A stretch of DNA of 18,528 bases, taken from NCBI GenBank assembly GCA_949744025.1, contig CATJWA010000206.1, positions 1-18,528 on the forward strand, written 5' to 3'. This document shows, piece after piece, positions 16,701-18,528 of this stretch. Both the position numbers and the translations under genes were made by a program. The notes under the pieces were generated by a model. That model had not been told where the DNA came from. It ran no database searches and worked only from the letters and a program-made list of their open reading frames with translations. This DNA comes from an uncultured Eubacteriales bacterium (GTDB lineage: Bacteria > Bacillota > Clostridia > Oscillospirales > Oscillospiraceae). Position 1 is the first letter of the stretch; each line of letters starts with the position of its first letter.

Positions 16701-17741
16701 ACTGTCACCGTTGACGGCCAGGCGCATGAAATCGAGCATGGCAGCACCTTGGCCGGCCTCCTGACCGGAGAGCCCACCCGCGAAGGCTACACCTTCAAGG
16801 GCTGGACCGACGCTCAGGGCAACGAGGTTACCGCTGAGACTCAGGTCAATGGCGATATGACCATTACCACGCAGTGGGAACAGAATACCTACACCGTCAC
16901 CGTGGGCGAACAGACAATCACGGTGAAGCACGGAGAGTCTCTGGGCGAAAATATGCCTGTCAATCCCAGACGGTCCGGCTACGCTTTCCGAGGCTGGTTT
17001 ACCAGCGACAGAGGCGGCGAGCAGATTACGGCTGAAACCCCAATAACCGCCAGCCTGACCCTGTATGCCCGCTGGACCTATGTGGGAAGCGACACGTATG
17101 ACGACCCGACTCCGACGCCGACACCGCCCACTGTGGAGATCGAGGACCCTGAGGTGCCTCTGGCCGAGCTGCCTCTGCCGTTTGAGGATGTGAAGGACGG
17201 CGATTGGTACCGCGAGGCAGTGGCCTACGTCTGGAGCAATAACTTCATGCGCGGCACCAGTGACAATCTGTTCGGTGTGGAAACCAATACCACGCGGGGC
17301 ATGATGGCCATGATATTCTACCGCATGGAAAAAGAACCGGATGTTATATTTGAAAAGCTCTTTGACGATGTGGATGACGGCAAGTGGTTCTCGGAAGCCA
17401 TCACCTGGGCCAACGCCAACGGAGTCGCGGTGGGCTTTGACAACGGCAGCTTCAGGCCGGACGATAACGTGACCCGCGAGCAGCTTGTTGCCATGCTGTA
17501 CCGTTATGCCGTGAAAAATGGCTTTGATGTTAGCAAAAGAGCTGACCTGAGCGTATTCGCCGATGCGGATAAGGTAAGCGGCTATGCCGTGGAGGCCATG
17601 AGCTGGGCAGTGTCTGAGGGCATCATCGTGGGACGCGGAGCTGATAGCCTTGCGCCTGATTCTCCAGTCCTGCGCGTAGAGGGCGCGGCGATCTTCCAGC
17701 GGTTTGCAGAGCTCTACATTAACCCCAAGACCACCGCATAA
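10644..17741 (+). CDS. Giant SLH-anchored surface sialidase (GH33) with LRR and InlB-type repeats
   Basis: This is a 2365-aa secreted exo-alpha-sialidase that should cleave terminal sialic acids from glycans at the cell surface. Parts in order: signal peptide (1-31, ending LTALA); 26 acidic pentapeptides (47-176); a beta-rich domain (about 205-370); two related Cys-containing modules (about 377-551 and 552-726); GH33 domain (about 727-1225); an unassigned linker; BspA-type LRRs (about 1346-1633); seven InlB-type repeats (1700-2144); a TPTPTPP linker; and three SLH domains (about 2179-2360). GH33 residues: Arg754 (YRIPAM), acid/base candidate Asp779, three Asp boxes (from Ser791, Ser1029, Ser1079), Glu1052 (SESQ), Arg1068, Arg1144/1145, nucleophile Tyr1178 and Glu1199. 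ATG 10644 lies about nine bases after AGGGA; ATG 10638 and 10662 are too close to their ribosome sites, and TTG 10605 lacks one. No LPXTG motif. Isoleucine is mostly ATC, unlike the his genes. Confidence 0.93.
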   Translation: MRCWRNMGKRGLALLLVLMMSLNLLSLTALASENEELEVTEQVTGGTIDEPVADEPTVDEPTTDEPTTDEPTTDEPATDEPAVDEPATDEPAVDEPTTDEPAVDEPTTDEPATDEPAANEPTTDEPTVDEPTTDEPAANEPTTDEPKVDEPTTDEPTADEPAADEPAADEPAADEPESDALPPDNAQEEGAAEEEQAAQELTKLAVVELEDGDYEYVLDTDGVDSGAIYAIYTNVEGNTNNRILYHSGTGKTDKVQSKDPNTDLTDNKLPLNSSFDASRQLWVIAEAGNGYTVRSVDSGRYLDLSETSVKNINTSADAVTLQIEQAEDGTYTIRQDGAYALAYNSDNIGGQGLGNIYAGEEAASLRFFKRTEVQTETTPPRTLDDAIADDTTDVHYLTGIPTGGNGWVGSVNERKTVELLAPAVTEGITTGTSIALTGSITSGNQYIIRGANFTNNGKCDMHISAPNTNQCGAGSTNTVKCMEHLFTFTVQEDGTYKISNGSNYLTTKTTTVNTRPHFLFDATGSNYGVTPVEGQEGSYYIWWETEAEPEFDGYTPEQAIEDGKTVQYLAFTGGTSNSRYWDVSGTAGDTTKIQLYTASGADSSSTTTLATGGITAGNYVINFDTGNTGRQAVMHYSDPATNQCSSVSVTCGNNVPAHLFVFTQSGDETNGFTISPYSAPTKYLSLEASGNNRLFKDEATTFYINPTDTEGAYYIWTALEPEDYSNLESAQTEFRGKTDGEPFSTDDVGTQMYRIPAMITLDNGWIVAAADVRWAGWNDTPANLDTIVSVSRDNGATWDWEVINYFGDHANTVQGKPLSAAFIDPILVQDPATEKVWMAIDVTAADGKSTGGSTGFDSQNRILVAHAPGCVGVKAPGNTSLYTYYVDNEPASVTFEGKTLYAIKASANDAESGYAVDAFMNLYNVDGDTVTQEWCKQEGSELKVQTNLFYKQSAWKVFPTCFIMLRSAEVTDDGLVWDDPIFPNTRYAGQTQPFYGVCPGRGTVTENGRIIFPMYDNATGNELASVIYSDDGGETWERGSRSNLVAGGKTSESQIITLPDGTLRMYSRNSIERITYADSTDDGKTWGPTQQDDALVYGSNCMFSVINVTGTLKSPNGDSYENVVMISYPKGTGSYPGGTWDANRRSNGSLRIGYIGEDNVVTWLGEQPYTYKEGRFCYSCLTQFGAKGSEQDRFAVIYEPNDNSGYAGDVDILYKEFTVAEVLGEGWTLTQDEEPTPESIRVTDAGDKDIVAEDGVYTIPAGGMVYMNDVLTFTVPMGVKELRVPAGKAGELALGETDGEVAAIEGMSVVMPNGEEAEELIGSGQCGDDVYYALVKDASSTAKTTYTRMHISGTGPMWDMYTSPSYADIYPNGHLRPYQSLASNIKWAKVYDGVTTIGDCAFYNTSSGSGRLSDGIELPTTLTTIGRDAFRYVKMPEITIPEGVTSIGVCAFYGAGQAYKKGFGGNPDTPAKFVPELPSTLTELGESAFAFSNLTEITVPEGVKVIPQMAFYACERLNKVTILGATEIGVKAFGASGTYSTGTIEFSLPETLTTIHERAFNNAKVRSLTIPASVTDINGTNVFGSQLGNLRFLGTPTISADAFKETLSKQMVVYVADIQALEQLRDSLATINGTYYVANLNGHDTTLSTLYTGYLFEPVKDGVASFWYDEEGNMVETGKYYTPIPAGNDSGAVFTAGKVSHTVTFEPDGGTLNGGATVTVDHGEAVGSLPTADREGHTFGGWFMGETEVTPETVVNGDMTVTAKWTVNTYTVTYVIDGETVNTAEYAYGSEVAPFAAPDKAGHTFAGWTNEPKTMPAEDVTVTGSYTANSYTVTVDGKEYTVNYGDTLIGVLPEENPTREGHTFGGWFAGETKVTAETVVNGNMTVTAKWTVNTYTVTYVIDGETVKTAEYAYGSTVEPFTAPDKAGHSFAGWTGEPETMPAGDVTVTGSYTANSCTVTIDGEAYTIDYGGKLGDILPANPTKEGHVFSGWFSNGVKVDSETVVTGDMTVESGWDINTYTVTVDGQAHEIEHGSTLAGLLTGEPTREGYTFKGWTDAQGNEVTAETQVNGDMTITTQWEQNTYTVTVGEQTITVKHGESLGENMPVNPRRSGYAFRGWFTSDRGGEQITAETPITASLTLYARWTYVGSDTYDDPTPTPTPPTVEIEDPEVPLAELPLPFEDVKDGDWYREAVAYVWSNNFMRGTSDNLFGVETNTTRGMMAMIFYRMEKEPDVIFEKLFDDVDDGKWFSEAITWANANGVAVGFDNGSFRPDDNVTREQLVAMLYRYAVKNGFDVSKRADLSVFADADKVSGYAVEAMSWAVSEGIIVGRGADSLAPDSPVLRVEGAAIFQRFAELYINPKTTA
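10782..11171 (+). repeat. 26-copy 15-bp tandem repeat encoding xxDEP pentapeptides
   Basis: The 390 bases are exactly 26 units of 15 bp. Each encodes two variable residues (T, A, V, K, I) followed by DEP, or NEP in two units. Higher-order copies are visible. The 30-bp unit at 10871-10900 is repeated exactly at 10901-10930. A 60-bp unit at 10981-11040 recurs at 11041-11100 with only three base differences. The product is a long, acidic, Pro-rich, probably extended stalk just after the signal peptide. Because 15 is divisible by three, gain or loss of units keeps the frame. Confidence 0.95.
11773..12821 (+). repeat. Two-copy unrecognised Cys-containing protein module
   Basis: Two protein segments of about 175 aa are related. 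The first starts near TPPRTLDDAI and the second near YTPEQAIEDG. They share a start (A..D.T..YL), a central core MHxSxPxTNQC followed by a second Cys and then HLFxFT, and an end (EG.YYIW followed by EPE). The paired cysteines at equal places could form a disulfide outside the cell. They lie directly before the catalytic domain, where carbohydrate-binding modules often sit in sialidases. I do not recognise the family, so glycan binding is an inference from position only. Confidence 0.7.
12822..14316 (+). other. GH33 sialidase catalytic domain
   Basis: Residues about 727-1225 form the six-bladed propeller domain. The N-terminal YRIPAM supplies the first arginine of the triad. ADVRWAGWNDTPANLDT carries the acidic acid/base region. 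Three S-x-D-x-G-x-T-W boxes follow. TSESQ, YSRN, NRRSNG, CYSCL and IYEPND supply the remaining catalytic and substrate-binding side chains. About 130 residues lie between the LVAHAPG strand and the second blade's PFYGVCPGRG, an insertion in the place where large clostridial sialidases also carry extra sequence. All expected key residues appear present, so I predict an active enzyme. Linkage preference or a trans-sialidase mode cannot be read from sequence. Confidence 0.88.
15741..17075 (+). repeat. Seven InlB-type (Flg_new/List-Bact) protein repeats with a 375-bp super-repeat
   Basis: Seven units of about 55-65 aa, each with TYTVT near its start, a G(H/Y).F.GW core and a final W or Y, match the InlB B-repeat/Flg_new family common in Firmicute surface proteins. 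Units 1-2 and 3-4 are related at a constant 375-base offset. For example, 15846 onward matches 16221 onward, and 15941 onward matches 16316 onward, with long near-identical DNA. This points to a recent tandem duplication of a two-unit block. Units 5-7 are more diverged. Confidence 0.88.
17178..17738 (+). other. Three SLH cell-wall-anchoring domains
   Basis: The last ~187 residues contain three S-layer homology units: PFEDVKDGDWYREAV..., LFDDVDDGKWFSEAI... and VFADADKVSGYAVEA.... The middle one has the full pattern GVAVGFDNGSFRPDDNVTRE. SLH triplets usually bind pyruvylated secondary cell-wall polymers, which places the enzyme on the outer cell wall. The third unit has LRVE in place of the usual TRxE, a mild deviation. 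Confidence 0.92.
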
Positions 17742-17780
17742 TGGCAAAAACAGTATCCCCATACCACTAATATTACGGAA

Positions 17781-17826
17781 GCCCCCCTGAAACGTCCTTT
17801 GGCGGCGTTTCAGGGGGGCAATTTAA
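17781..17826 (+). terminator. Stem-loop terminator after the sialidase gene
   Basis: A perfect 14-bp stem (17781-17794 with 17806-17819) with an 11-base loop lies 40 bases after the stop codon and is followed by AATTTAA. The T-tract is short, so termination efficiency is uncertain. Position and stem strength support the call. Confidence 0.7.
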
Positions 17827-18205
17827 TGTAGTTAGCGTTATAGAGCCGCCGGACCTGACGGTAAGGAAAAACGTTTTTTACGTGGTAACAAAAGAAAAGC
17901 GACGATAAATAAAAAAACCGATGCATTTGGGCGGGGAACCATACTCAGCAGCAAGACATAACGGTTCGTATACAAGGATGCTTGAGAGAAGTGAGCCGCA
18001 AGCGTATCAGGATAAAATGAAAATGGCCGCGGGAAGCAACAAATAGCAGAAAATGCGGAAAACATCAGATACGGGAAACAAAACCATGAGAGAAAAAACA
18101 TAATAGAGCACCCCAACCCCGTGATGTCATTTTAATGTATGTAGAAACGGCAAAACCAGCAGTCCGGTATGATTAGGGGTAATACCGATATACGGAATGG
18201 ATATT

Positions 18206-18233
18206 TTGCTTTCAAAAACCGATATGATATATT
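18206..18233 (+). promoter_or_regulatory. Candidate promoter for the last gene
   Basis: TTGCTT at 18206-18211 and TATATT at 18228-18233 are separated by 16 bases, about 90 bases before the start at 18325. AT-rich surroundings make chance matches likely, so this is a weak call. Confidence 0.35.
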
Positions 18234-18324
18234 TTTAGCAGGAAAAGGGCTGGCCAGCCTCGAATTTTTAATCAATTGCTTATGATTGGAAAACAGATTT
18301 TCAAAAAGGAGTTGAGCGGACTAA

Positions 18325-18528
18325 ATGTGCAGTAATAGCAGCCGGCAGGAGATATATCACAGCGACGACCTGGTGGTCCAGCGCAAAAAACGCGCTCAGG
18401 CCGTCAAAATTCCCTACGGAGAGGAAGTAATGGGCCGCCTTTTCGACGGCTATCCCGAGATTATCAAGGGCGAGGAGACGCAGCCGACCTACAGGGTGAA
18501 GCTGGAAAAGGACGTCAGGGTGCCCATG
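18325..18528 (+). CDS. N-terminus of a possible CocE/X-Pro dipeptidyl-peptidase-type hydrolase (3' truncated by window)
   Basis: An open frame of 68 codons runs from ATG 18325 to the window end without a stop. An in-frame TAA directly precedes the ATG, so the start cannot lie further upstream. AAGGAG at 18306-18311 is a ribosome site at a longish spacing of 13 bases. The protein begins MCSNSSRQEIYHSDD and has no signal peptide. Its last visible residues, YRVKLEKDVRVPM, resemble the strand just before the conserved RDG of CocE/NonD and X-Pro dipeptidyl-peptidase (S15) alpha/beta hydrolases, where VPMRDG is typical. That is inference from a short match; the catalytic residues lie outside the window. 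Confidence 0.5.
   Translation, partial: MCSNSSRQEIYHSDDLVVQRKKRAQAVKIPYGEEVMGRLFDGYPEIIKGEETQPTYRVKLEKDVRVPM

Larger units (their letters stand above)
17742..18324. other. 583-base intergenic region after the sialidase gene
   Basis: This region holds the sialidase terminator, a 12-base palindrome AAAAACGTTTTT at 17867-17878, then AT-richer DNA without supported genes, a promoter-like pair at 18206-18233 and a 12-base GC palindrome at 18248-18259. A minus-strand open frame of 92 codons (18116-17838, TTG start, hydrophobic) crosses it. It has no clear ribosome site or recognisable family, and I do not call it a gene. Confidence 0.55.

Noticed and set aside
16185..17762. Minus-strand open frame of 525 codons opposite the InlB and SLH repeats
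   Set aside because: Its repeated appearance mirrors the plus-strand protein repeats; the plus strand has unmistakable SLH domains.
17838..18116. Minus-strand hydrophobic open frame of 92 codons
   Set aside because: It has a TTG start, no clear ribosome site and no recognisable family. Two hydrophobic stretches leave a slim chance of a small membrane protein, but not enough to call.

Overview
The window looks like chromosomal DNA from a GC-rich anaerobic Firmicute, most likely a gut Clostridia of the Oscillospirales type. The case rests on several features: a split HisZ/short-HisG ATP phosphoribosyltransferase, the compact hisZGDCBHAF-IE-PHP gene order, heavy use of ATA for isoleucine in the housekeeping genes, a Gram-positive-style SLH-anchored surface protein, and a mucin-type sialidase. 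The taxonomic call is inference; there is no rRNA gene in the window.

Region 1 (1-8084) is a histidine biosynthesis operon on the + strand, with its first gene cut by the window edge. Order: hisZ (3' part), hisG, hisD, hisC, hisB, hisH, hisA, hisF, hisIE and a PHP-family histidinol-phosphatase. Together they cover every step from PRPP + ATP to histidine. Five junctions (G/D, D/C, C/B, B/H, A/F) are 4-base ATGA stop/start overlaps, which suggests translational coupling.

Region 2 (8085-10060) has a small YbjQ-family gene with its own promoter, then about 300 bases packed with consecutive inverted repeats, then a malic enzyme gene that ends in a strong intrinsic terminator.

Region 3 (10061-10643) is non-coding and partly AT-rich. 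It holds two promoter-like sequences, palindromes in what would be a long 5' leader, and a short minus-strand stretch that faintly resembles a serine-recombinase motif.

Region 4 (10644-17741) is one very large gene (2365 aa from the chosen start) for a secreted, cell-wall-attached sialidase. Its parts in order: signal peptide, 26 copies of an acidic pentapeptide ending in DEP, a beta-rich domain, two copies of an unrecognised Cys-containing module, a GH33 sialidase domain with an apparently complete catalytic set, a BspA-type leucine-rich-repeat region, seven InlB-type (Flg_new/List-Bact) repeats, a Pro/Thr linker and three SLH domains. It probably releases sialic acid from host glycans at the cell surface. 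Its codon choice (mostly ATC for Ile) differs from the his operon, so it may have been acquired or assembled separately.

Region 5 (17742-18528) has a terminator, about 500 bases of low-coding intergenic DNA with a possible promoter and operator-like palindrome, and the first 68 codons of a gene running off the window, possibly a CocE/X-Pro-peptidase-type hydrolase.

The most unusual object is the sialidase gene, with its nested repeat expansions and the duplicated unknown module. The next most unusual is the hairpin cluster between ybjQ and the malic enzyme gene. I see no defence system, CRISPR array, tRNA or rRNA.
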